Shown here one piece after another: positions 7,340 through 13,073 of a DNA stretch of 13,073 bases (within the stretch, counting starts at the first letter, position 1; every line of letters begins with the position of its first letter). The stretch covers positions 1-13,073 of the forward strand of contig JAJXUS010000011.1 in assembly GCA_021782675.1 (NCBI GenBank). The letters run 5' to 3'. The DNA is from Acidobacteriota bacterium (GTDB lineage: Bacteria; Acidobacteriota; Terriglobia; Terriglobales; Acidobacteriaceae). The notes beneath the pieces were generated by a model. That model had not been told where the DNA came from. It saw only the letters and a list, made by a program, of their open reading frames with translations, and did no database searches. Made by a program: the position numbers and the translations under genes.

Positions 7340-7906
7340 ATGGTGCTCAGCCGTTTACGGGAAGAGACGCGCGCGCAACACCGCCGCGTGGAAGATTTGC
7401 TGGCTCTGTTATCCCCGGCAATGACAGTACGCGGCTATTGTCGCGTGCTGCAGGCGATGCACGCCGCCTGGTTGCCGCTCGAAGCGGCCCTGGAGAAGCA
7501 TTGCCCGGCGCAATATGCCGACCTCTGGCGCGGGCGCCAGCGGGCGCATCGGCTGGAGGCTGACCTGGCAGCGCTGGGATGCGACCGGGACGCGAGTCGC
7601 CCGGGTCCGTTCCAGCCTGCATCCCTCCCCGATCTCTCAACGGCCGCGGCCTGGCTGGGGGCGCTCTACGTCACCGAGGGCTCCACTCTCGGCGGACAGC
7701 AGATCAGCCGCCATCTGGAGCGCAAATTCGGCTGGTCCGCCGGTCGGGGCCACACCTTTTTTCTGGGCTACGGGGAGCGAACCGGCGAGCGCTGGCGGGC
7801 GGTGCAGCAGGCGCTGGAGGCACCCGGGCTCGATGGCAACCAGGTGGTGAACGGGGCGCATCAAACTTTTTCTTATCTTGAAGTTTCCTTCGCCGGCCGT
7901 CTATGA
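7340..7906 (+). CDS. bphO: Biliverdin-forming heme oxygenase (BphO type)
   Basis: 188-residue soluble heme oxygenase, normal length for the bacterial phytochrome-linked class. It opens heme with O2 and reductant to give biliverdin IX-alpha, CO and iron. Seen in sequence: proximal heme-ligand His14 in RAQHRRVE, the distal-helix glycine-rich motif YVTEGSTLGGQ near 110-120, FFLGYGERTGERW near 140-152 and GAHQTF near 172-177. The helical layout fits the HO fold. Its stop codon overlaps the start of the bacteriophytochrome gene (ATGA, 7903-7906). Chromophore synthesis and apoprotein are thus translationally coupled, an arrangement known for bphO-bphP operons in other bacteria. The start at 7340 has an AAGGA ribosome site upstream. 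The electron donor is not encoded nearby. Identification is firm. Confidence 0.93.
   Translation: MVLSRLREETRAQHRRVEDLLALLSPAMTVRGYCRVLQAMHAAWLPLEAALEKHCPAQYADLWRGRQRAHRLEADLAALGCDRDASRPGPFQPASLPDLSTAAAWLGALYVTEGSTLGGQQISRHLERKFGWSAGRGHTFFLGYGERTGERWRAVQQALEAPGLDGNQVVNGAHQTFSYLEVSFAGRL
7903..7906 (+). other. ATGA stop/start overlap joining heme oxygenase and bacteriophytochrome
   Basis: The heme oxygenase TGA (7904-7906) and the bacteriophytochrome ATG (7903-7905) share the ATGA tetranucleotide. No good Shine-Dalgarno precedes the second start, so translation of the photoreceptor probably depends on ribosomes ending the heme oxygenase frame. Confidence 0.8.
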
Positions 7907-10155
7907 GCGCGACACCGCTGACCGCATCTGTCAACCTGACGAACTGTGACCGCGAGCCCATCCATGCTCCCGGCAGCGTGCAGGCGCACGGTTTTTTGCT
8001 GGTGTTCGCCCCGGCCCCGGACGGCCGGCTTGTCGTCGACGAGGCCAGTGAAAACGCGCAGGAGTGGATGCAGCGGCCACTCGACAGCATCCTGGGCCGC
8101 ACCTGCATGGAATTATTCGGCGACACCCTTTGCGCCGAACTGCGGGACGAGCTCTATGTCCGCCAGATGGCTCCTCCGAATCATTTTCTGCGTCGCATAC
8201 GCCTGGATTCCGGCCATGAAATGGAGATCATCACGCACTCGGTCGGACACCGGCTGGTGGCGGAGTTTGAGCGCGCGGAAGAGGAGCTCAGTCCCGAGAG
8301 GCTGAATACCACGATCGTCAACGTGGTCGCGCAGCTTGAAACCATCCGCGAAATTCAGGAGCTGAGTGATGCCATCACGCGGGAGATTCGCAATCTGACC
8401 CGGTACGATCGCATCCTGCTGTATTCCTTCAATGCCGACGGCCATGGCACCGTCCTCTCTGAAGCGAACAGCGGCCGCCTGCCGGCGATGCTGCATCTGC
8501 ACTTTCCTGCCACCGACGTTCCGCAGCAGGCGCGCCGGTTGTATCTGTTGAACCGCACGCGCATGATTCCCAGCGTTGAATACGTCCCCTCGCCGCTGCG
8601 AGCCCGCACGCCGCGCGAGGCCCCGCTGGATATGACGTATTGCGTGCTGCGCAGCGTATCCCCCATTCATCGCGACTACATGCGGAACATGGGTACCGCG
8701 GCCAGCATGTCGTTTTCGATCGTGGTGGAGGGCAAGCTGTGGGGCATGATCTCCTGCCACCACGCTGAACCCCGTTCGGTGCCCTACATTGTGCGGTCAG
8801 CCTGTGACGTGCTCACGCGGATCGCCGCCGCGCAGATCGCGGCAAATGACCGCACCGCCGAGTATGGCGACACCATTCGCCTGAAGGCGATCGAGCGCGA
8901 CCTGCTGACCTCCATGGCGCTCGAAGAAAAATACCTGGATGGCCTGACCAACCACCCCGACAAGGTGATGGCCCTCACCCGGTCCGCCGGCGCAGCGTTC
9001 CTCATCGACGACGCCTGCGTGCTGATGGGAGAAACGCCGGGCGAAACGCATGTGCGGGCGATTGCCGACTGGCTGCGGGAGACCGGCCAGCCCGATCAGT
9101 TCTGGACCGACCAGCTTTCGTCGGTGTATCCGGCAGCAAAAGAGCTTTCAAACACCGCAAGCGGCCTGATGGCCATTTCGCTGTCGCAGATTCATCGCTT
9201 CCAGATTCTCTGGTTTCGTCCTGAAATTCTGCGGACCGTGCAGTGGGCCGGGGAACCGCTCGAAAAGACGCAGGCGCCGGATGGCACGCTGAGCATTAAC
9301 CCGCGCCTGTCCTTCGCCAGTTGGAGTCAACTCGTCGAGCGCCGCTCCGGCCCGTGGCTTGCCGTGGAGATTGAAGCCGCCCGGGACTTCCGCAACGCCA
9401 TGCTGCTGATCGTCCTGCGGCGCGCCGAGGAGATGGCCGACATGGCCGCCGAGCTGGAATTTTCGAACAAGGAACTCGAGGCATTTTCCTACTCGGTCTC
9501 GCACGACCTGCGCGCCCCCTTTCGGCACATCTCCGGTTTTGCCGAGCTGTTATTGAGTGAAGAGTCCCAGCAGCTGAGCGATAAGGGCAAGCGGTACATC
9601 GCAAAGATCTCGCAGTCGGCGCAGTTCGCCGGGCTTCTGGTTGATAGCCTGCTGAACTTTTCGCAGATCGCCCGCACTAGGCTTGACCGCCGCCCGCTGG
9701 AGATGGCCACCATCGTCCACGATGTCTGGGACGAGATTGTGACCGATGAACTCGATGGCCGCACGGTTGAGTTCGATTGTGGACCGCTGCCTACGGTGGA
9801 AGGGGACATCCATTTGTTGCGTCAGGTCTGGCGCAACTTACTATCGAATGCGTTGAAGTATACAAAGCCACGGGCCGTGGCCCGGGTCGATGTCAGCGCT
9901 CATCGAGACAATGAGCAGTACGTTTTTCGAGTTCGCGATAACGGGGTGGGGTTTGACAACCGGTATGCCCATAAGCTGTTTGGAGCCTTCCAGCGCCTGC
10001 ATCGCGCGGAGGAGTTCGAGGGCACCGGCATCGGACTGGCAAACGTGCGCAGAATTGTTGCGCGACACGGAGGCCAGACCTGGGCAGAAGGAAGGCTGGA
10101 TGACGGAGCCGATTTCTTCTTCACTCTGCCCGTTCCTGAAAACTTGCCGTCCTGA
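7903..10155 (+). CDS. bphP: Bacteriophytochrome sensor histidine kinase (red/far-red photoreceptor)
   Basis: 750-residue soluble photoreceptor kinase with domain order PAS (about 15-120), GAF (about 140-315), PHY (about 330-510), HisKA (about 525-595) and HATPase (about 635-745). Cys15 in NCDREPIH is in place to bind biliverdin covalently. GAF landmarks: YDRILLYSF (168-176), FPATDVPQQARRLY (201-214), LRSVSPIH with His256, RNMG (261-264) and ISCHH with His286/287. The PHY domain has the tongue motif PRLSF (467-471) and the WAG motif (448-450). The kinase part has the phosphoacceptor His534 in SVSHDLRAPF, N-box NLLSNALKY (645-653), DNGVGF (679-684) and GTGIGL (707-712), all intact. Departures from consensus are DVP for the usual DIP and a Ser for the usual Arg in YSF. 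There is no C-terminal receiver domain; that role is taken by the next gene. Light-dependent autophosphorylation is expected from the family. Confidence 0.95.
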   Translation: MSATPLTASVNLTNCDREPIHAPGSVQAHGFLLVFAPAPDGRLVVDEASENAQEWMQRPLDSILGRTCMELFGDTLCAELRDELYVRQMAPPNHFLRRIRLDSGHEMEIITHSVGHRLVAEFERAEEELSPERLNTTIVNVVAQLETIREIQELSDAITREIRNLTRYDRILLYSFNADGHGTVLSEANSGRLPAMLHLHFPATDVPQQARRLYLLNRTRMIPSVEYVPSPLRARTPREAPLDMTYCVLRSVSPIHRDYMRNMGTAASMSFSIVVEGKLWGMISCHHAEPRSVPYIVRSACDVLTRIAAAQIAANDRTAEYGDTIRLKAIERDLLTSMALEEKYLDGLTNHPDKVMALTRSAGAAFLIDDACVLMGETPGETHVRAIADWLRETGQPDQFWTDQLSSVYPAAKELSNTASGLMAISLSQIHRFQILWFRPEILRTVQWAGEPLEKTQAPDGTLSINPRLSFASWSQLVERRSGPWLAVEIEAARDFRNAMLLIVLRRAEEMADMAAELEFSNKELEAFSYSVSHDLRAPFRHISGFAELLLSEESQQLSDKGKRYIAKISQSAQFAGLLVDSLLNFSQIARTRLDRRPLEMATIVHDVWDEIVTDELDGRTVEFDCGPLPTVEGDIHLLRQVWRNLLSNALKYTKPRAVARVDVSAHRDNEQYVFRVRDNGVGFDNRYAHKLFGAFQRLHRAEEFEGTGIGLANVRRIVARHGGQTWAEGRLDDGADFFFTLPVPENLPS

Positions 10156-10165
10156 TCGAATGTAC

Positions 10166-10173
10166 AAAGGGGA
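10166..10173 (+). promoter_or_regulatory. Ribosome binding site supporting a GTG start of the response regulator
   Basis: AAAGGGGA ends 8 bases before the GTG at 10182. There is no in-frame ATG nearby and the receiver domain begins directly after this codon, so GTG is the likely start. Confidence 0.6.
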
Positions 10174-10181
10174 TATTTGCA

Positions 10182-10628
10182 GTGTTACGACCCATTCTTT
10201 TGGTAGAAGACAATCCAAACGATCTGGAATTGAGCCTCACCGCTCTTTCAAAGAGCGGTCTGGCGAACGAAGTGGTCATCGCCCGCGACGGCGAAGAGGC
10301 CTGCGATTATCTGTTCTATCGCGGCCGGTACGCCAGTCGGCCCCACGGCAATCCGGCCGTCGTGCTGCTCGACATTAAGCTGCCGAAGATCGACGGGCTG
10401 GAAGTGCTGGCAATGCTCCGCAAGGAAGAAGAGCTCCGCCACCTGCCGGTGGTTCTGCTCACCTCTTCGCGCGAAGAGCAGGACGTGCTGACCGGGTACA
10501 AGCTGGGGAGCAACGCCTACGTGGTAAAGCCCGTCGCATTTCCGGATTTCATCAAGGCGATCCAGGATCTCGGCGTGTTCTGGGCTGTGGTGAATGAACC
10601 GCCGCCCATGCCCCGGAGGGCGCAATAG
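10182..10628 (+). CDS. Single-domain response regulator of the Rcp1 (phytochrome-partner) type
   Basis: 148 residues made up of one receiver domain with no output domain. It receives a phosphate from a histidine kinase, here most likely the bacteriophytochrome encoded 26 bp upstream. Active-site residues are all present: acidic pair Glu9/Asp10 (LLVEDN), phosphoacceptor Asp64 (VLLDIKLP), Thr94 (LLTSS) and Lys116 (VVKPV). The insertion around residues 42-58 (DYLFYRGRYASRPHGNP) and the tail with LGVFWAVVNEPPP are typical of the Rcp1/CheY-like group that pairs with phytochromes. Translation starts at GTG (10182) behind an AAAGGGGA ribosome site. Its stop codon directly abuts the ATG of the next gene, so the two are translationally linked. 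With no DNA-binding part it must act by protein contact or as a phosphate carrier to the next kinase or an unlinked phosphotransfer protein. Confidence 0.93.
   Translation: MLRPILLVEDNPNDLELSLTALSKSGLANEVVIARDGEEACDYLFYRGRYASRPHGNPAVVLLDIKLPKIDGLEVLAMLRKEEELRHLPVVLLTSSREEQDVLTGYKLGSNAYVVKPVAFPDFIKAIQDLGVFWAVVNEPPPMPRRAQ
10615..10620 (+). promoter_or_regulatory. Strong ribosome binding site inside the response regulator gene
   Basis: GGAGGG lies inside the last codons of the response regulator and 8 bases before the ATG of the receiver-first kinase. It supports 10629 as the start and efficient translation of the kinase in its own right. Confidence 0.7.
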
Positions 10629-12137
10629 ATGGTGAGCCCCAACGCCGGCGGCTCTCCGCTCTCCGTCCTGATTCTGGAAGACAATGCGTTGGATAACGAG
10701 CTGGTGGAGCTGCGCCTGCAGCAGGCAGGCTACCAGTTGCAGGTCGAGGTTGCGCGCTCCCGCTCGGAGTTTATCGAAGCCTTCGCGCGCCGCCCGTGGG
10801 ATCTCATCCTCGCCGACTATTCCCTGCCGGACTTTGACGGGCTGGAGGCACTGAAAATTGTGCGCCACACCGACAAGCATCTGCCCTTTATTTTTGTCTC
10901 CGGCGTGCTGGGCGAAGAGGTGGCAGTCGAAACCCTGCAGCGCGGTGCGACGGATTACGTACTGAAGGCCCGGCTTGACCGCCTGATTCCCGCTGTCGCG
11001 CGGGCGCTGAAGGAATTTGAGGATCACCGCTCGCGCATTGAAGCGGAAACCAGACTGCGCGAGACCGAGCAGCTCTTTCAACAGGTGACCAATGCGCTGC
11101 CCGCGATGGTGTGGACGGCCGATGCCATCGGCGAGCTGACCTATTCCAACGACAGTTGGAATGAATATTTTGGCGGCCGCGAACTGAGGTCCTGGTGCGA
11201 CCCATCGATCATCCACGTGGAAGATCTGTCGCAGACACGGCGCGCCTGGCGCGATGCCCTGGGCTCCGGCAAAGCGCTGGAGATCGAGTGCCGGTTTCTG
11301 CGCGCTGCTGACAACGAGTATCGCTGGCATCTGGTCCGCGCCGTGCCCGTCTGGCTTGAGCGCTCCCGCTCCGCCTGGGCTGGCACCTGCACCGACGTGC
11401 AAATGCAGAAGGAGCGGGAAGAATCTTTACGCGTGTCAGAGAAGCTTGCGATCGTGGGTCGCATGGCCGGCGTCATCGCGCATGAGATCAACAATCCGCT
11501 CGAGTCTCTCGTCAATCTGCTTTACCTGCTGCGCGGCACCGATACCCAGGCGGAGCCGGGGCGCAGTCTTTTAGAAGAGGCCGATCAGCAACTGTTTCGC
11601 ATCTCCAGCATCACACGCCAGACTCTGACCTTTTACCGGGACAAAGCAGTGCTGGGCGATATCGACCTGCGCGCCCTGTTCAACGACACCGTTTCGCTGT
11701 TCCGCGCCAAGCTTCGCGCCAAACAGATTGAACCGCTGGTTACGGTCAGTGGCCAGGTGCATCTGCAGGGCATCACCGGAGAAATCCGTCAGGTGCTGAT
11801 CAATCTGGTCAGTAATGCTATCGATGCAACACCCAGGGCCGGAACATTGCGGTTGCATGCGGAATGCATCCAGCGGCATGGCGCCGACTGGGTTCAGCTC
11901 GCGATTGAAGACTCCGGCCACGGCATTCCCGAGGATTTGCAGCGCCAGATCTTCCAGCCGTTTGTCAGCACGAAGGGCTCTCTGGGAACCGGACTGGGAC
12001 TGTGGGTGACCAAAAATATCGTCGACAAGCATCACGGCCAAATTCGCCTGGAGAGTCAGCCGGGCAAGACGGTCATCACCGTTCTACTGCCGGCGGAGTA
12101 CCAGCGCGAAGACGTCTCGGCTTCAGTCATCTCTTAG
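10629..12137 (+). CDS. Receiver-first hybrid histidine kinase (REC-PAS-HisKA-HATPase)
   Basis: 502-residue cytoplasmic protein with no membrane segments. The N-terminal receiver domain (about 11-130) has Glu17/Asp18, phosphoacceptor Asp63 (ILADYSLPD), Ser91 in FVSG and Lys113 (YVLK). A short coiled linker (about 130-150) leads to a PAS domain (about 148-262, with VWTADAIGELTYSND and the closing WAGTCTDV). The kinase core has His285 in IAHEINNPLESL, N-box INLVSNAIDA (391-400), DSGHGIP (428-434) and GTGLGLWV (453-460). All catalytic motifs look intact. This receiver-before-kinase order is the reverse of ordinary hybrid kinases. It suggests that phosphorylation of the receiver, perhaps by the bacteriophytochrome, controls the attached kinase. 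It begins immediately after the stop of the Rcp1-type regulator (TAGATG) and is the last gene of the cluster. It has no DNA-binding output. The PAS ligand is unknown; no Cys or His suggesting flavin or heme binding was recognised. Confidence 0.92.
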   Translation: MVSPNAGGSPLSVLILEDNALDNELVELRLQQAGYQLQVEVARSRSEFIEAFARRPWDLILADYSLPDFDGLEALKIVRHTDKHLPFIFVSGVLGEEVAVETLQRGATDYVLKARLDRLIPAVARALKEFEDHRSRIEAETRLRETEQLFQQVTNALPAMVWTADAIGELTYSNDSWNEYFGGRELRSWCDPSIIHVEDLSQTRRAWRDALGSGKALEIECRFLRAADNEYRWHLVRAVPVWLERSRSAWAGTCTDVQMQKEREESLRVSEKLAIVGRMAGVIAHEINNPLESLVNLLYLLRGTDTQAEPGRSLLEEADQQLFRISSITRQTLTFYRDKAVLGDIDLRALFNDTVSLFRAKLRAKQIEPLVTVSGQVHLQGITGEIRQVLINLVSNAIDATPRAGTLRLHAECIQRHGADWVQLAIEDSGHGIPEDLQRQIFQPFVSTKGSLGTGLGLWVTKNIVDKHHGQIRLESQPGKTVITVLLPAEYQREDVSASVIS

Positions 12138-12455
12138 TCCCCTCCTGACGAGTGTGGAGAAGTTGAGACCGTGTGCCGGGAGATGGCGAAACCCACATTT
12201 TTCCGGAGAATATCCGGCACTTATCTTTGGCCTGTTTCCCCAGCCTCGCATGCTCCTGTGCCTGCCGCAGACACCCGCGCTTGTGATCCGCCACGGCGGC
12301 TGACCTTTCAGCGCAGCCCAGTCGTCCCATGGTTCCGGCGGCCGCTTTGCAGCCGTTTATACTGGTCGGGAATCTCTGGAAATATTCCATCCTCCGCCGC
12401 TCGTTGGAGGCCCGCACGCCCTCAAATCCACCGCCCGGTCTAGAGCAAATTGCCC
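12138..12455 (+). other. 318-bp non-coding gap before the MFS gene, with inverted repeats
   Basis: No convincing gene. Three structures are visible. GTGCCGG (12173-12179) pairs with CCGGCAC (12214-12220). CCGGA (12203-12207) pairs with TCCGG (12213-12217), sharing bases with the first so that the two cannot form together. CCGC-CACG-GCGG (12288-12299) forms a small stem. TGGAA-ATA-TTCCA (12377-12389) is a short palindrome. None has a following U-tract, so no intrinsic terminator is called. No convincing -35/-10 pair was found for the MFS gene. Transcription may end after the kinase gene or read through. Confidence 0.45.
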
Positions 12456-13073
12456 ATGCCTGTAAGTGTTGCAGAGCAAGCTGACACATTCATTCTCCGG
12501 TGGCAGCGCCGCGGGTTTTATTACGGCTGGATTGTGGCCATCGCCGGGACGGTCGGTGTGGTGATGAGCGTTCCCGGCCAGACGATGGGCGTGAGCGTCT
12601 ACACCAGCCACCTGCTGCAGAGTCTGCCGGTCAATCGCGTGCAGTTGAGCATGGCCTACATGTTTGGCACGCTCGTCTCCGCCGCCATGCTGCCGATTGT
12701 GGGCCGGCTGCTCGACAGATTTGGCGCACGCCGGATGGGCACCATCGCTCCGCTCGGCCTCGCCCTCGCGCTGGTCTATCTGGCCTCGGCGCCGCGGCTG
12801 CTGCATCTTCTGGTCGTGTATACGGGTTGGTCCGCGCGGTGGCTCGCATTTCTGTTGCTGTTCACCGCTTTTCTGGGCGTGCGCCACTTTGGACAAGGGC
12901 AGCTCACCGTCATCTCGCGCACCATGATTGGCCGCTGGTTTGAGCGCCGCCGGGGTCTGGTCTTCGGCGTCAGCGGCCTGTTCGTGGCGTTTGGCTTTGG
13001 CGTCACGCCGATGGTTCTGGATCAACTCATCCTGCGGGTCGGCTGGAAGCACTCGCTGCATGTCCTGGCAGGC
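12456..13073 (+). CDS. MFS transporter, N-terminal part (runs off the window)
   Basis: An open frame of 206 codons from the ATG at 12456 to the window end without a stop. It is the first half of a major facilitator superfamily permease in the inner membrane. The protein starts MPVSVAEQADTFILRWQRRG and enters a first membrane segment at FYYGWIVAIAGTVGVVMS (about 21-38). The MFS motif A lies between segments 2 and 3: GRLLDRFGARRMG (about residues 85-97). Further hydrophobic segments follow around 98-110, 115-140 and 165-185, with a basic loop SRTMIGRWFERRRG (about 157-170). The GWIV opening and the GRWFERRRG loop resemble the monocarboxylate/oxalate-formate antiporter branch, but the substrate cannot be assigned. 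No good Shine-Dalgarno precedes the ATG, but an in-frame stop 15 bases upstream leaves little choice of start. It is 318 bp from the kinase gene and probably not part of the light cluster. Confidence 0.85.
   Translation, partial: MPVSVAEQADTFILRWQRRGFYYGWIVAIAGTVGVVMSVPGQTMGVSVYTSHLLQSLPVNRVQLSMAYMFGTLVSAAMLPIVGRLLDRFGARRMGTIAPLGLALALVYLASAPRLLHLLVVYTGWSARWLAFLLLFTAFLGVRHFGQGQLTVISRTMIGRWFERRRGLVFGVSGLFVAFGFGVTPMVLDQLILRVGWKHSLHVLAG

Noticed and set aside
10248..11402. 384-codon open frame on the minus strand
   Set aside because: It is antisense to the response regulator and the receiver-first kinase, both unmistakable. The frame has low-complexity, His/Gln/Arg-rich composition and no domain.
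12347..12363. TTGCAG and TATACT as a promoter for the MFS gene
   Set aside because: The spacing between the two is only 5 bp, far from the 16-18 bp needed, and no suitable -35 lies at the correct distance.
12171..12443. 90-codon open frame in the gap before the MFS gene
   Set aside because: It has no ribosome site, no hydrophobic or domain pattern and Pro/Arg-rich composition. It looks like chance in GC-rich DNA.
1..13073. tRNA, rRNA, CRISPR array or insertion sequence
   Set aside because: No cloverleaf-like segment, regularly spaced repeats, transposase motifs or terminal inverted repeats were recognised on either strand.

Overview
The window is about 61% GC (by eye) and densely coded, with no RNA genes, insertion sequences or CRISPR arrays that I can see. 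The best guess for the source is a soil acidobacterium (Acidobacteriota, Terriglobia). The reasons are the gene content (secreted S9 peptidase and type-B carboxylesterase, FucP-type sugar porter with a FucI-like isomerase, bacteriophytochrome) and an intergenic 'cattctgagcgtagcgaagaatccc' element of a type I recall as very common in acidobacterial genomes. This assignment is an inference.

Layout. (1) 89-3882, minus strand: a two-gene unit for exported hydrolases. A type-B carboxylesterase is transcribed first and an S9 (prolyl oligopeptidase / DPP-IV-like) peptidase follows 32 bp later. Both have signal peptides and intact catalytic triads. (2) 3883-4199: a divergent intergenic region with the repeat element, a GC-rich hairpin and a reasonable sigma70-type promoter for the rightward genes. 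(3) 4200-7182, plus strand: a FucP-family sugar:H+ symporter and, 22 bp on, an L-fucose isomerase-like protein, probably an uptake-plus-isomerisation pair for fucose or a related deoxysugar or pentose. (4) 7340-12137, plus strand: a light-sensing cluster of four closely packed genes: heme oxygenase (makes biliverdin), bacteriophytochrome histidine kinase (start overlaps the heme oxygenase stop by 4 bp), a stand-alone Rcp1-type response regulator, and a REC-PAS-HisKA-HATPase protein whose ATG directly abuts the regulator's stop codon. (5) 12138-12455: a 318-bp non-coding gap with inverted repeats. (6) 12456 to the window end: the 5' part of an MFS transporter.

How the genes may work together. 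The heme oxygenase supplies the chromophore for the phytochrome, which keeps the Cys near the N-terminus used for biliverdin attachment and a complete PAS-GAF-PHY-HisKA-HATPase chain. The cluster holds two kinases and two receiver domains but no DNA-binding or cyclic-di-GMP output domain. The signal must therefore either pass through a phosphorelay to a target elsewhere or act by protein contact. This closed red-light signalling module, ending in a receiver-first histidine kinase, is the most interesting part of the window.
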